Of a stretch of 64,000 nt of DNA, positions 33,713 to 44,079 are shown one piece after another. The position numbers and the translations under genes are program-made. The DNA comes from Brachyhypopomus gauderio (lineage: Eukaryota; Chordata; Actinopteri; Gymnotiformes; Hypopomidae), in the NCBI RefSeq assembly GCF_052324685.1, contig NC_135213.1, positions 39,209,490-39,273,489 of the forward strand. The letters are read 5' to 3'. The notes below the pieces were generated by a model. That model was not told the DNA's origin. It searched no databases and worked only from the letters and a program-made list of their open reading frames with translations. The number at the start of each line of letters is the position of its first letter. The first letter of the stretch is position 1.

Positions 33713-33981
33713 CTGATGATGGAGATGATGCGTAATCTCTTCATGCTGATGAAATAACATGAAATGTTCCAGTTTTAATCCACCAACACTATCACTGTTA
33801 CTAATAGGTATTTTTAAATGCATAATATTAACAATACAAATGGTTTTTAAATCTCTATGGAACTATTGTAATGAATTATGAAGGTCGTATGATTTTAGGA
33901 ATGGCATTTCTGAAATAAATATTCTATTTTCATTTCCTAAAAGAGTGATTTGTTTTGTTATGTATAAAATTTAAAACGAGT
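33713..33981 (+). pseudogene. Orphan duplicate of the coiled-coil gene 3' end, B position copy 1
   Basis: gatgatggagatgatgcgta and the following 250 bp, including the AATAAA near 33919, repeat the last part of the terminal exon and 3' UTR at 18661-18930. No upstream exon accompanies it. Present in copy 2 at 57301-57565, so it is an older internal duplication. Confidence 0.8.
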
Positions 33982-34091
33982 GTGTTGTGTTCTATAGAGT
34001 TCTAATTAGATCCTCCACTAGGAGGCACTGTGTACTGTGTAAGAGAGGAAGGCAGAGGAGAAGAAGGAGTGCCATGTGCTCAGTAAAGTAC

Positions 34092-34431
34092 GGCTGTGTT
34101 CGAAATAGCCTACTACATACTACTGGCGTACTGATCGAGCCCCAAATCAGTATGCAGTATGTGACCAAAATGAAAATTTTCAGTACGCGAAACATACCCG
34201 GATGACCTACTACTTCCACAAAATATTCCAGTACGCGAACAGAGCTATCTTCGTGGTGTACTGCATCCCATCATGCAACGCTACGTTCACGTAACCCCGT
34301 AGTATGCTTTGCTTTTGTCGCATACTGGAAACTGTACTGCATACTACTACGAGGACCAGTATGCAGTATCCAGTATATACTGAGTCCAGTATGCAGTATC
34401 CAGTATGTAGTAGTCTATTTCGAACAAAGCC
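34092..34431. mobile_element. Harbinger-like MITE, 340 bp, copy 1
   Basis: Inverted ends ggctgtgttcgaaatag and ctatttcgaacaaagcc, continuing as ctactacatact, about 30 bp. Flanked by TAC (34089-34091, 34432-34434). Internal cagtatgcagtatccagta repeats. No ORF. A 3-bp duplication suggests PIF/Harbinger but the class is uncertain. Copy 2 equivalent is 57680-57989 and slightly shorter. Confidence 0.65.
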
Positions 34432-34479
34432 TACGTGTGTATTTAATCTGTACGGTTGTGTTGCTTCTTACTTTCATTT

Positions 34480-34665
34480 AACAACCTAACAAATTGGCAA
34501 AGAGGATGGCCGTTTCCCTACCGCCACCATTCCTCCAGTGTCCTGGCGAATCGACGCTTTCGTTCAGTACGTGGCTGCAAATGTTTGAGGGGAATGTTGA
34601 GAATGACTTGGAGTTATATTGTTTTTGTTTAAGTGTTCCCTTTATATTTTTGAGCAGTATATATA
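34480..34665 (+). mobile_element. Retrotransposon fragment: LTR end and start of Gag, copy 1
   Basis: aacctaacaaattggcaaag precedes an open start MAVSLPPPFLQCPGESTLSF then STWLQMFEGNVEND. The LPPPF..CPGE..FSTW..MFE pattern is familiar from the Gag N-terminus of Ty3/Gypsy-type elements in fish. Only about 45 residues remain before the Tc1-type element. Copy 2 equivalent is 58040-58222. Confidence 0.5.
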
Positions 34666-36254
34666 CACACTACCGTTCAAAAGTTTGGGGTCACCTAGAC
34701 AATTTTGTGTTTTGCCCTGAAATCTCATACTTTTATTTATCAAATGAGTTGCAAAATGAATAGAAATATAGTCCAGACATTGACAAGGTAGAAATAATGT
34801 TTTTTTTTTATTTGAAATAATTTTCTACTTTAAACTTTGCTTTCGTCAAAGAATGCTCCCTTAGCAGCAATTACAGCATTGCAGACCTTTGGCATTCTAG
34901 CTGTTAATTTGCTGAGGTAATCTGGATAAATTTCACCCCATGCTTCCAGAAGCCGCTCCCACAAGTTTGATTGGGTTAATGGGCACTTTTTTCGTACCAT
35001 ACGGTCAAGATGCTCCCACAACAGCTCAATGGGGTTGAGATCTGGTGACTGCGCTGGCCACTCTATTACCGATAAAACACCAGCTGCCTGCTTCTTCTCT
35101 AAATAGTTTGTGCATAATTTGGAGGTGTGCTTTGGGTCATTGTCCTGTTGCAGGATGAAATTGGCTCCAATCAAGCGCTGTCCACAGGGTATGGCATGGT
35201 GTTGCAAAATGGAGTGATAGCCTTCCTTATTCAAAATCCCTTTTACCTTGTATAAATCTCCCACTTTACCAGCACCAAAGCAACCCCAGACCATCACATT
35301 ACCTCCACCATGTTTGACAGATGGTGTCAGGCATTCATCCAGCATCGTTTCAGTTGTTCTGCGTCTCACAAATGTCCGTCTGTGTGATCCAAACACCTCA
35401 AACTTTGATTCGTCTGTCCATAACACTTTTTTCCAATCTTCCTCTGTCCAATGTCTGTGTTCTTTTGCCCATATTAATCTTTTTCTTTTATTAGCCAGTC
35501 TCAGATATGGCTTTTTCTTTGCCACTCTGCCCTGAAGGCCAGCATCCCGGAGTCGCCTCTTCACTGTAGATGTTGACACTGGCATTTTGCGGGTACTATT
35601 TAATGAAGCTGCCAGATGAGGACCTGTGAGGCGTTGATTTCTCAAACCTGAGACTCTAATGTTGTCTTCTTGCTCAGTTGTGCAGCGGGGCCTTCCACTT
35701 CTCCTTCTACTCTGGTTAGAGCCTGTCTGTGCTCTCCTCTGAAGGGAGTAGTACACACCATTGTAGGAAATCTTCAGTTTCTTGGCAATGTCTCGCATGG
35801 AATAGCCTTCATTTCTCAGAACTGAATTTCTTCATTTCTGGCCATTTTGTGAGTTTAATCGAACCAACAATTGTAATGCTCCAGATTCTCAACTAGCTTA
35901 AAGGAAGGTCAGTTTTATAGCTTCTCTAATCAGCAAAACTGTTTTCAGCTGTGCTAACCTACTTGCACAAGGGTTTTCAAGGGTTTTCTAAATATCCAAT
36001 AGCCTCCTTACAGAGTTAGCCAACACAATGTACCATTAGAACACTGGAGTGATGGTTATTGGAAATGGGTCTCCATACATCTATGTAGATATTGCATTAA
36101 AAACCAGACGTTTACAGCTAGAATAGTCATTTACCACATTAATAATGTATAGAGTGTATTTCTGATGCATTTAATGTTAGCTAAATAAAAAAAAACTGCT
36201 TTTCTTTCAAAAATAACATTTCTAAGTGACCCCAAACTTTTGAACGGTAGCGTG
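34666..36254 (-). mobile_element. Tc1-type transposon (1589 bp), copy 1
   Basis: Inverted ends cgttcaaaagtttggggtca (starting cacactac on the left and cacgctac on the right), flanked by TA at 34664-34665 and 36255-36256. Full-length with both ends. Confidence 0.93.
34830..35845 (-). pseudogene. Tc1-type transposase, nearly intact, copy 1
   Basis: An ATG at 35845 opens MARNEEIQF and a stop, a short frameshift, then a 322-codon frame from MRDIAKKLKISYNGVYYSLQ to the end. HTH and GRPR-type hook (RRSGRPRCTTEQ), [37 protein letters not shown] and [16 protein letters not shown] give all three DDE residues. Only the first dozen codons are damaged. Confidence 0.9.
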
Positions 36255-36302
36255 TAATTTTATATATATATATATATAAAATATCATAATTATTGTAACA
36301 TG

Positions 36303-36545
36303 GTCAAGTCAAATTTATTTATATAGTGCTTTTTACAACACATCACAATGCAGCTTTACAATTGTATGGGTCCAGATCCCTAATGAGCGACAGAGGCAAC
36401 AGTGGTGAGGAAAAACTCCCTATGATGGTGGGGATTAGGAAGAAACCTCGGGAGGACCAAGACTCAAAAGGGAACCCATCCTCCATTGGGCGGCCCGCTA
36501 GCATAAGTCTGTATTTATAATCCAAATATAGTTCTATAGTTGCAG
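36303..36545. mobile_element. Retroposon-like repeat tail, B position copy 1
   Basis: aagtcaaatttatttatata, gcgacagaggcaacagtggt and aagactcaaaagggaaccca form a fuller version of the repeat at 20430-20640. Copy 2 equivalent is 59834-60065. A TAT/ATT array follows at 36641-36673. Confidence 0.55.
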
Positions 36546-36632
36546 ATGGTGAACCTCAGAGAGGAGTTGGCATCAGCATGCCCTCTGTGGCAATGGCACA
36601 TCCAACCAAAATGAATAAGTTCATAAAATGTG

Positions 36633-36673
<41 letters not shown>

Positions 36674-36780
36674 GAAATGCCATATTATTTATAATCTCTC
36701 TAGGGCACAGGTTCGTTTACTACCCTTTCTGTAACGTACTAATCAGGCAGACAAGGATCCAAGTGCGGATAATAGCCGTC

Positions 36781-37516
36781 TTTATTGAAACAATGATCAC
36801 AGAGCTATCAAACAGGTGAGGGTGCCATCTAGTTGCAGCTCCATTGAATCCCCTGTGGTTCTTTGGCCTAAAGAGAGAGAGGAGAAAAAGACAGGAGAAA
36901 AAGATTATTATGAGTATTGATGTGATATGAATTTGAATTTGTTGCACATCCTTGGTTGTTTTTTATACGTGTAATGAGTGTATACGTATCCAGTAAGTGT
37001 TCTCTAATACTGTGTATTCACCCACTATGGGATATGTATATGGGTAGACAAAACTGAGTTGTCATGTGTGAGGAGTAAACTCACATCACTCTGCAGGCAC
37101 ATTTTGAGGCAGACCAGTTCATCAGAACCAAACAGGGCAAGACCAGGCTGAGAGCAGATGCTGTTTGCACCATTTTTGTGCATCGCCCCGCACTCAGAAA
37201 GAGGAAGCCCCCTGCACAATACGAAATGACAGAAAGAAGAAACGGTTAAAAGATGGTCAGCTTGGAAGCAAGAGCCAATCCACAAAGGTGAAAAACAACT
37301 CCAGTAGCCGAGCTTCAAAATCCAACAACCCCCAAACAGCTCCAAATCAAGCCCATTAGACAGAAACATTTGGACTAATCATTACTCCTACAAGTAAATC
37401 TGCTTATTAAGAGGTGGATAATTCACTAAAATGCTTTAATTCACATTTTAACGCACATGTTAATTTGATTCTGATGTCCTTATAATACACAATCAGATTT
37501 TTTAAGCGTACTAACC
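36781..37516 (-). other. Exon-like segments downstream of ORF B1, with poly(A) signal
   Basis: Same arrangement as at 20880-22136: donor GTTAGT at 37515 on the minus strand, the SECGAMHKNG exon-like block, and AATAAA at 36786-36781. The 59-nt exon-like block of module A is missing because about 600 bp are replaced here by a short unrelated sequence (about 37296-37396). Confidence 0.35.
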
Positions 37517-37858
37517 TGTAAAAGTGTATCACAGATGGTCCACTGGTCCAGCTTGACTGCGCTGCTCGTATTTGCTGTAATCAAACGGGTCCGTTGGAGT
37601 GAACGGAGATGGCGCGACTCTCTCTCTATATGGTTCTGGTTCAGAGGGACTAGGCAGGGGACGAGGTCTAGGAGGAGAGCAGAGGTCGGTACACGGGGAA
37701 GGCAGTAACACGGAGAGACCGCTCGGTACGTGGCATGGCACCAATACTTCACAAGAAGAGTGAGAGGGAAGATTAAATAGTTGCGATGGGGAGGCGCGAT
37801 GAGCGGCAGGTGAACCGCATCTACACGGAGATCATGTGCGGTTCCTCACACTTTCACT

Positions 37859-38497
37859 TCAGTGCTTGAACCATTTTCGCCATATGCTCCTCCACCATCG
37901 TCCCAGAGTTCTCTTCTCAGAGCCCTCAGGTTTTCCGTCTTTCTTCACAAACGCTCTAGCCACCATTTGCTTCAGGCGGCATGAAGCCTTATTCCTTCTC
38001 AACTCTTCTTCTAGCTCCCCCTTTATCTTTTCATTCTCCTTCATCTTTTGTCTAAGTTCTTCTACTTCACTCAGTCGTGCCTTTTCGTTTTCTTGGTAGA
38101 AGAAGATCTCGTGCCTAAGCTTGATCTTCTCCAGCTCCTCCCTCGCTGTGTACTCGGCCAACCTTCTCATCTCCTTTATACACTCCTCCTCCATTAGCTT
38201 CCTCTCCTCTTCAACCACCCTCTTTTCATCCTCCAGTTCCTTAAGTCTGTTCTTCATTTCTTCTCTCTCTCTTGCCCACTCCTTTTCCATCTTCTTGTAC
38301 TCACTGACCATCTCTCTGTTTTTTATCATCTCTGTGTCTATTTGATCTGTGGCTTTATTAATCCTGGATATCATATTTTCAATTGTCATCTTGAACATCT
38401 CCTCCTGTTCACTCAGCGTCTGTGTGTAATCCTTTGTTTGTTCCTCACTTCTTTTCAGAATTTCACTTTCCATCTCAGTCTGTATACTGCAGTCCAT
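37859..38497 (-). CDS. Coiled-coil protein with Trp/Arg/Lys-rich tail, B1 (212 aa)
   Basis: Same family as A1, starting MDCSIQTEMESEILKRSEEQ. Differences cluster at residues about 35-60 (KMTIENMISRINKATDQIDT against NMRIDNMISKIKKATDRVDT). It carries the longer form with ELEEELRRNKASCRLKQMVA and VKKDGKPEG before the tail GRWWRSIWRKWFKH. TATA box at 38632-38624 on the same strand. After the stop, a proline-rich open stretch (EPYRERVAPSPFTPTDPFDY) runs to TGA near 37531, which could be 3' UTR or a separate exon. No family recognised. Confidence 0.55.
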   Translation of the reverse strand: MDCSIQTEMESEILKRSEEQTKDYTQTLSEQEEMFKMTIENMISRINKATDQIDTEMIKNREMVSEYKKMEKEWAREREEMKNRLKELEDEKRVVEEERKLMEEECIKEMRRLAEYTAREELEKIKLRHEIFFYQENEKARLSEVEELRQKMKENEKIKGELEEELRRNKASCRLKQMVARAFVKKDGKPEGSEKRTLGRWWRSIWRKWFKH

Positions 38498-38623
38498 CTT
38501 CTTTCTTATAACTCTCCACTGTCCACTACTGTATTAATTAGTTGTATGTTCAGCTGTGATGCTGTACAGTCTTTCCTTTTTCTCAACAAATATCACACTG
38601 GTGTCGACTGCCTTGACGTGCGG

Positions 38624-38632
38624 CCTTATATA
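38624..38632 (-). promoter_or_regulatory. TATA box of the B1 module
   Basis: TATATAAGG on the minus strand about 130 bp before the ATG at 38497. Confidence 0.55.
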
Positions 38633-38689
38633 CGTTCGGTTATGTTGTGTTATGTCGTTACTATAGAAACGGAATTCTACTACTTACCA

Positions 38690-39150
38690 ACGTCATGTAT
38701 TGTGACGTCATTTCGATTAATCAATTCATAACATCTAAGTAAACAAAAAACATACTGTGGTTATAGAATTTTAGTACGCAACTTACTAAAAATATATGAA
38801 TATATATATATATTACTTTATTCAGTAATAGTTGTTCCTTTTTAATAATAAGTTCATTATTATACATTTCTTTTTTTTAAGAAAAAAAAATAAAAATATG
38901 CAGAAGTACCACAATATACCGCAGCATGAATGAATTTACATTTGAGACTGTTCGTATCTACTGCCATTTTAATTTGGGCAAATTAATTCTACTTTAAATA
39001 ATACATTTAAATAAAGGAGTAATGAGATGGAATTGAATGAATTACATTAGAAAAGGAGCACCCTGGCAGCAAAGTAGATACCTGTCACGTTTTTTATTTA
39101 AAAATAAGGAAAATTTTCCGCTGGTCGCTGCGATCATTCCCTCCAGCCCA
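38690..39150. other. AT-rich DNA between B1 module and CGCG-element
   Basis: No gene or known repeat recognised, apart from a short TA run near 38800. The same sequence is in copy 2 (62195-62680) with a longer TA run. Confidence 0.5.
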
Positions 39151-39279
39151 ATCAAGGTCCAGGACCCCTTATATTTTACACGACGTCTTCACTTTTTTGA
39201 TAGAAACACCTTCTCTCTCGTTACATTCATCCATCTCTGATTAGTTTTTCGGGTTTGTTGTTCCCGCTGTCAGCGCTAA

Positions 39280-39329
39280 TCTCGCGAGAACTGACACTCG
39301 GGCTACTGCAGGTTGCCATTCTCGCGAGA
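39280..39329. promoter_or_regulatory. Paired TCTCGCGAGA motifs upstream of gene copy 2
   Basis: Two perfect TCTCGCGAGA palindromes at 39280-39289 and 39320-39329, 40 bp apart, about 1.2 kb before the start codon at 40541. This palindrome is a known vertebrate core promoter element (BANP-bound). Identical in front of copy 3; absent at the corresponding place before copy 1. Confidence 0.6.
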
Positions 39330-39380
39330 CTAGCGACATAGTTCAGTTTGGAGAGGCGCTTGAATGCTTTTAAGATATAT

Positions 39381-40537
39381 ACTATATTACAATACGGGAA
39401 TTTACGGGGAAATATTAATACGGGAGGACATCGGGAAAGAGGGGTAAAATATGGTAGTAGTTTCCCAGCCAAAACGGGAGAGTTGACAGGTATGCTCTAT
39501 GCCAGGGGTGGGCAACCTTTGAGACATGGAGTGTAATGAGTGTGTGGCACTATCGGCAAATAAAATTGGAGTGTAAATTGTTAGGGGAGTGGAGGTGTAA
39601 ATGGACACAAATTAAGTATTATATCACGATCGATCGCCAAGTATATGCACACAAAGACAGGACTGAAACGAGTCTTGATCACATGGGTGGACAAGTCAAG
39701 CCTCATCTGACAATGTGAAATATGGGAAATCTGATCTATAATGTGTGTTCACAAATGTGAGAAATGTTTGATTATGCACCAGTGAACTGAAGCCATTTGA
39801 ATGTCTAGCATTACCTGAACCGCTCCATGGGTCTTCAGTTCAACTTCTTTTCAGGGTGTGTTGGGTCTGCAGGACTGATGGTTGCTAAGATCCTGCGGCG
39901 CGTGCGTCTGTGAATGTCAAGCGATGTGTGCAGCTCAGTCCATCAGTCCCGCAGCAGGGTTGAGATCCAGACCCAAACCAGCTGTGAGTACACGTGCGTC
40001 TTGATTCGTTAGGTCAAACAAAACGAAAGATGATTTGATCATTGGTGTGTTTACACGATGCTCTAATGTGATAAAGGACGTTATAAACGACGCGCAAGCA
40101 GCTCTTAAACATGCACGTTCGCCTTTATTATATCCACTTTCATTTAGTTGGTAAACGTTTAGCTTCAAGAAGCAGCATAGTACTAACACGATACAGTGCG
40201 TAACTCTTAAGACATTTTGGTGGATACACATGTGGGACTGGAATGTGTGAGTCTTTTATTTCCCACCAGACCGGACCGCGTTTACTGGCGGGTCCCAGTT
40301 TGTTCCCCGTTTGTTCCCCGGGCAACAGGCCACCAACAGTCGCTCCAGCTCTCCAAACGTGTGTTTCAGCATAACAAACGAGCTAAAACCGAATAAAACA
40401 TGAATGAACGACCCTTTAATTAGTTTGAAAATGATACATTCACTACACTACAGTTTGTTGGGTAAAAGTTATATTACAGAGGCTGTAATGTTGGGAAGTG
40501 CAGTTTCATGTTGTGTTTTTTGACTTGCGTGTTGTAG
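39381..40537 (+). other. 5' region of coiled-coil gene copy 2
   Basis: Matches 1061-2217. The donor-like gct|GTGAGT at 39984 ends the candidate non-coding exon. No other gene seen. Confidence 0.3.
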
Positions 40538-41031
40538 GTGATGGACGTTGGAAGCCACGGAGAAGCTGATGACACAGATGATCTCCTCTGTGCTGGTCTG
40601 AATGCTTGTCTTAGACTTTTACTCTGATTCTGGATCAGTCTTGTCGGTGTGGGTGGAGGTGCATGCGCTTTAACTGAGCTTTAACTGAGCTTTAAAGGAG
40701 CCTGTCTATATACAAAGAACTGACGCTGTCGTTTAAGGTGCAGCGACTTCTAAATATAATCACACATTATTTTGATCCCAGATACCTCTGTGTTAACGTT
40801 CCATATTAACACTGTGTACTGCAGTAGTTCATGGGTTATAATCTGACCAATCACAACAGCAATGGAGTGTCTTTTCAGTCTTTCATTTTGATGTTAGTTT
40901 CTGCCTGTTCTCTGTTCTCAGATGGTGTTGAAGAGGTGACCAGTGGTTTCTGTCTGGACCCAGCTGCTCTCTGCAGAGACCACTGCGATCTCCTGCTTGA
41001 CGCCATCGATGATCAGCTCAGTAGGCTGCAG
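40538..41031 (+). CDS. Gene copy 2, exons 2 and 3 (40538-40595, 40922-41031)
   Basis: ATG at 40541 opens MDVGSHGEADDTDDLLCA (one Arg-to-Gly change from copy 1). Exon 3 protein is identical to copy 1. Confidence 0.5.
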
Positions 41032-41589
41032 GTCAGATGGGAGGCCACTCACAATATTTCTTCCTTTCTGTTTCTTCATTGAAAAACTGCATTTCCAGCA
41101 ATTAAATGAGTAAATGTTGATGTTGTGTAACACGTCACAAAGTCACTGGCTCAACACTACAGTGATAACGCAGCTGAAGTGTTGGGAACCAGCGTGCAGA
41201 CATATTCACGTGTGTCTGGCTCACGCACACCTGGCACACCTGGTGAAGGCCTTGCTTGTCCAGTAAGGAAATAACACAATGTCTCTGGTTCCTAAAACTG
41301 GGACTAACCCCGTGACCTCCATAACAAAATGATAAAAGACATTTCTTTCAGGCAAAAGATCATTTGTTTGATCAGTTATATTAATACAAGGATGCTTTTG
41401 TGGGGTCTTATATCCCTGATTTGTGCCATATAGATACAAGCAGAGAATATGATCATTTAACCAGCAAATGTGTTAAAATTACCTTGTACACTTGCAAAAA
41501 AAGCATGAATGTGAAGTGGGTGAGAATGAGGATATTTACTGCAAAAGTTAAATTTCTAAATTTACGCTAAATTTCTGTTGTGTCCCTAG

Positions 41590-41642
41590 ACTCCCCCGAC
41601 CAAATGGAGGGAACGGCAAGACGGAGAACTTTCTCCACTCAG
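41590..41642 (+). CDS. Gene copy 2, exon 4, frameshifted
   Basis: 53 nt instead of 61, with ctcccccgacc replacing the longer ctcatagtcatggccgacc of copy 1. Splice sites are kept. Reading from exon 3 gives TPPTKWRERQDGELSPL and leaves the next exon out of frame. Confidence 0.6.
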
Positions 41643-42086
41643 GTAGACTCAAGGCCTCTCAGGATCACGTTAGAAGATGGCGGTGGGCGTGGCCTGTGAT
41701 CTGTGGGCGTGATCTGTGGGCGTGTCATTGGGACCAGTACCACGCTCATCACGTTTTCTCATGCTCTCACCTGTCTCACACCTGATTCAGCTCATTGAGC
41801 AGGTGTAGAACTCATCAACCTTTATGAGATGAGTGAGAATACAAAAATACACTGAGCTTGAGATCCAAGGACTCGGACTGGGAACCAGTGCCTTTCACTG
41901 GGTGTCAATTCTGCAGACTGTCCAGAATCTGGATACTTGAAAATTTTTTATTTTAATTGGATTTTTTTTCCTCTGATTTTTGAAAATAAATATAATCTAA
42001 ATCATTTTAGGATTATGCCCAAATTCAATATTTGTTTTAGGATATAGCACATGTGGTCTTTTTTATATCTTTAAAATTATTTTCAG

Positions 42087-42461
42087 TGCACCTCAGAAGC
42101 AGTAAGTCTATGATTAAAGACTCTGTCCTGAGCACCACGCCCCCTCCCACTGGCAACACTACCTCCACGCCCAACGAGTCAAACTCTGACCTCCCGGACA
42201 CTTCCACAGGTAAAACAGGCCGATAATGGTCCCGTCCCAGGGTGCAATGCCTCCTGTAACGCCGAACCGTTGCCTGTTTCCCTGCCGTTACAGAGGTCAC
42301 TATAAACATAGTGGAGCGAGGTGGCCAGCAAGAACGGGGCAGTGATCGTGTTCGCCTCTTTACTGCCCCCTCCTGGCAGACACTGGGAGCTGCAGGACCC
42401 GGTGGCTCGAAGACTGAGCAGTGTCTTTGGAGACTGGAACGACTGCTGGGAACTACCATTG

Positions 42462-42511
<50 letters not shown>

Positions 42512-43430
42512 TTTCATCATTACATTAAGACATTACAATATTTGTTATATTATTTATGTATGACACATTTCATAATTTTTTTTTTCATTTTATATTATTA
42601 TGTATTTTTAAAGTGAAAGGTGAGGCAGATTATATGCCCCGCCCCCCTGAGGGACGAACACAACACAACAACAGGACAACTGCCACTGTGGACAAACAGT
42701 ACAAACAGTACAACAGTATAACAAAGCTAAAATAGCATCTTTAATAGGTAACAGGGGAAGAGGAGGAAGAGGACGAGGAAGAGGAGGAGAGCGTGTGCAC
42801 TGAAGACTTCAGCTCAAGATTCAGAGATGTGATGCTGGACGTTCCAGTGCCACGTTCAACTGGAACAGGTATGCTGACCTCAGATCAGTTTCCAGTGACC
42901 ATATAGATTAGGTCGATGGGGATGGGGGTGGGGTGGGAACTGGTCTCAGTTCAGCATAAGGAAACGAGCTTCTGCCCAGGATTCAAATGACCTACAGGCC
43001 TGTTGTGGGATGATACTCATTTGAGTGTCCACAGATGTAATGGAGAAGTCTTAAAAGACTGGAGAGATTTTAATTATAATGAGTTGAACTGACAGGAATC
43101 AACCAGTAGGAGGCAGCATAGCTTTATGTACGTACCTTCTGAACTGGACCTTTATGAAATCATGATTTTCATTTAAAAGGGTGCAACAATCTCTTTAAAA
43201 ATGTTGGGTTTTTTGTCAGTGGGGGACCGTAGGGGCACAGTTAATGTATTTGAGTTAACTCAAAGTCAAGTTAATGTAGCTGTTATTCTTGATGGTTCTG
43301 TCCTAAGCCACAGACAGTCTGAGCAGTGATACTGTACGCGTTACTGAAGCCCAGATGGCAGGATATCTGAGCACAACACACAACCCCAGTAGGCATTCTT
43401 CACAAACGCCCAAACCCAGACCCCTAGCAG
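42087..43430 (+). CDS. Gene copy 2, exons 5-7 (42087-42209, 42755-42868, 43308-43430)
   Basis: Same lengths and splice sites as copy 1 exons 5-7, with few substitutions (for example Gly to Ser in TDSLSSD). Each exon is still open in the ancestral frame. Confidence 0.55.
42464..42509. repeat. (GT)n microsatellite, copy 2
   Basis: About 46 bp, against about 190 bp in copy 1. Confidence 0.95.
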
Positions 43431-43623
43431 GTAGCTCCTGGCTTCATCTGTGAGCCAGACCTTCTCTGAGCTGTTTCTGTCGTTAAAATGAAGTAGATTT
43501 ACTCATACTCACAGTGTCAGACAACAATAATATAGAGTAAAAATATACAGTGCATCAGAATAAACCATTTTCAGTGCTGTAGACGTAGGTACTGTGTTCA
43601 TATAGATCTCTGAGCTTCTGTAG

Positions 43624-44079
43624 TTCCTCTGAGGAGGACAGACTTGTTCACCACAGACAGCGATCTGGACTCGCTGCACACAGAACAGGTACTATGGCAT
43701 ATTCAGCATACGCTGAACAGATGCTGTGTATAGTCTTGTGTTTGCTTCGGCATTAAAAGGCAGTGAACTTGTGAATTGCTTCAGAAAATGCAAAATGCAT
43801 GAATATAATCACAATGCAACTGAAACTGTAGACAAGCAGCGTGTGTCTGGGTTTGAGGGACCAGTTGTGTGGTTCTGACTCACTGTAACGACCTCCATGG
43901 TAGGCAGTGTGACCTCTGACCTGAGTGAGTGCTACATTCTTGTGGAAGTTATATATGACATGTTTTATGAATCTGGATATGAGTTTACGAGCGTGAATGG
44001 CAGTGAAACCTCTCTGCTTGTGTGACGTTACAGCGTGGGAAGGTCAGAACGGATCCTGTGATGAAGGACAAACACTCAG
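43624..44079 (+). CDS. Gene copy 2, exons 8 and 9 (43624-43688, 44034-44079)
   Basis: Same lengths as copy 1 (65 and 46 nt) and the same phase conflict with exon 10. Exon 8 ends EQ instead of EP. Confidence 0.4.

Noticed and set aside
37529..37744. Proline-rich 71-codon frame downstream of B1 as an independent gene
   Set aside because: A TGA interrupts the same frame in the three other copies, so it is not conserved as coding. It may be untranslated exon.
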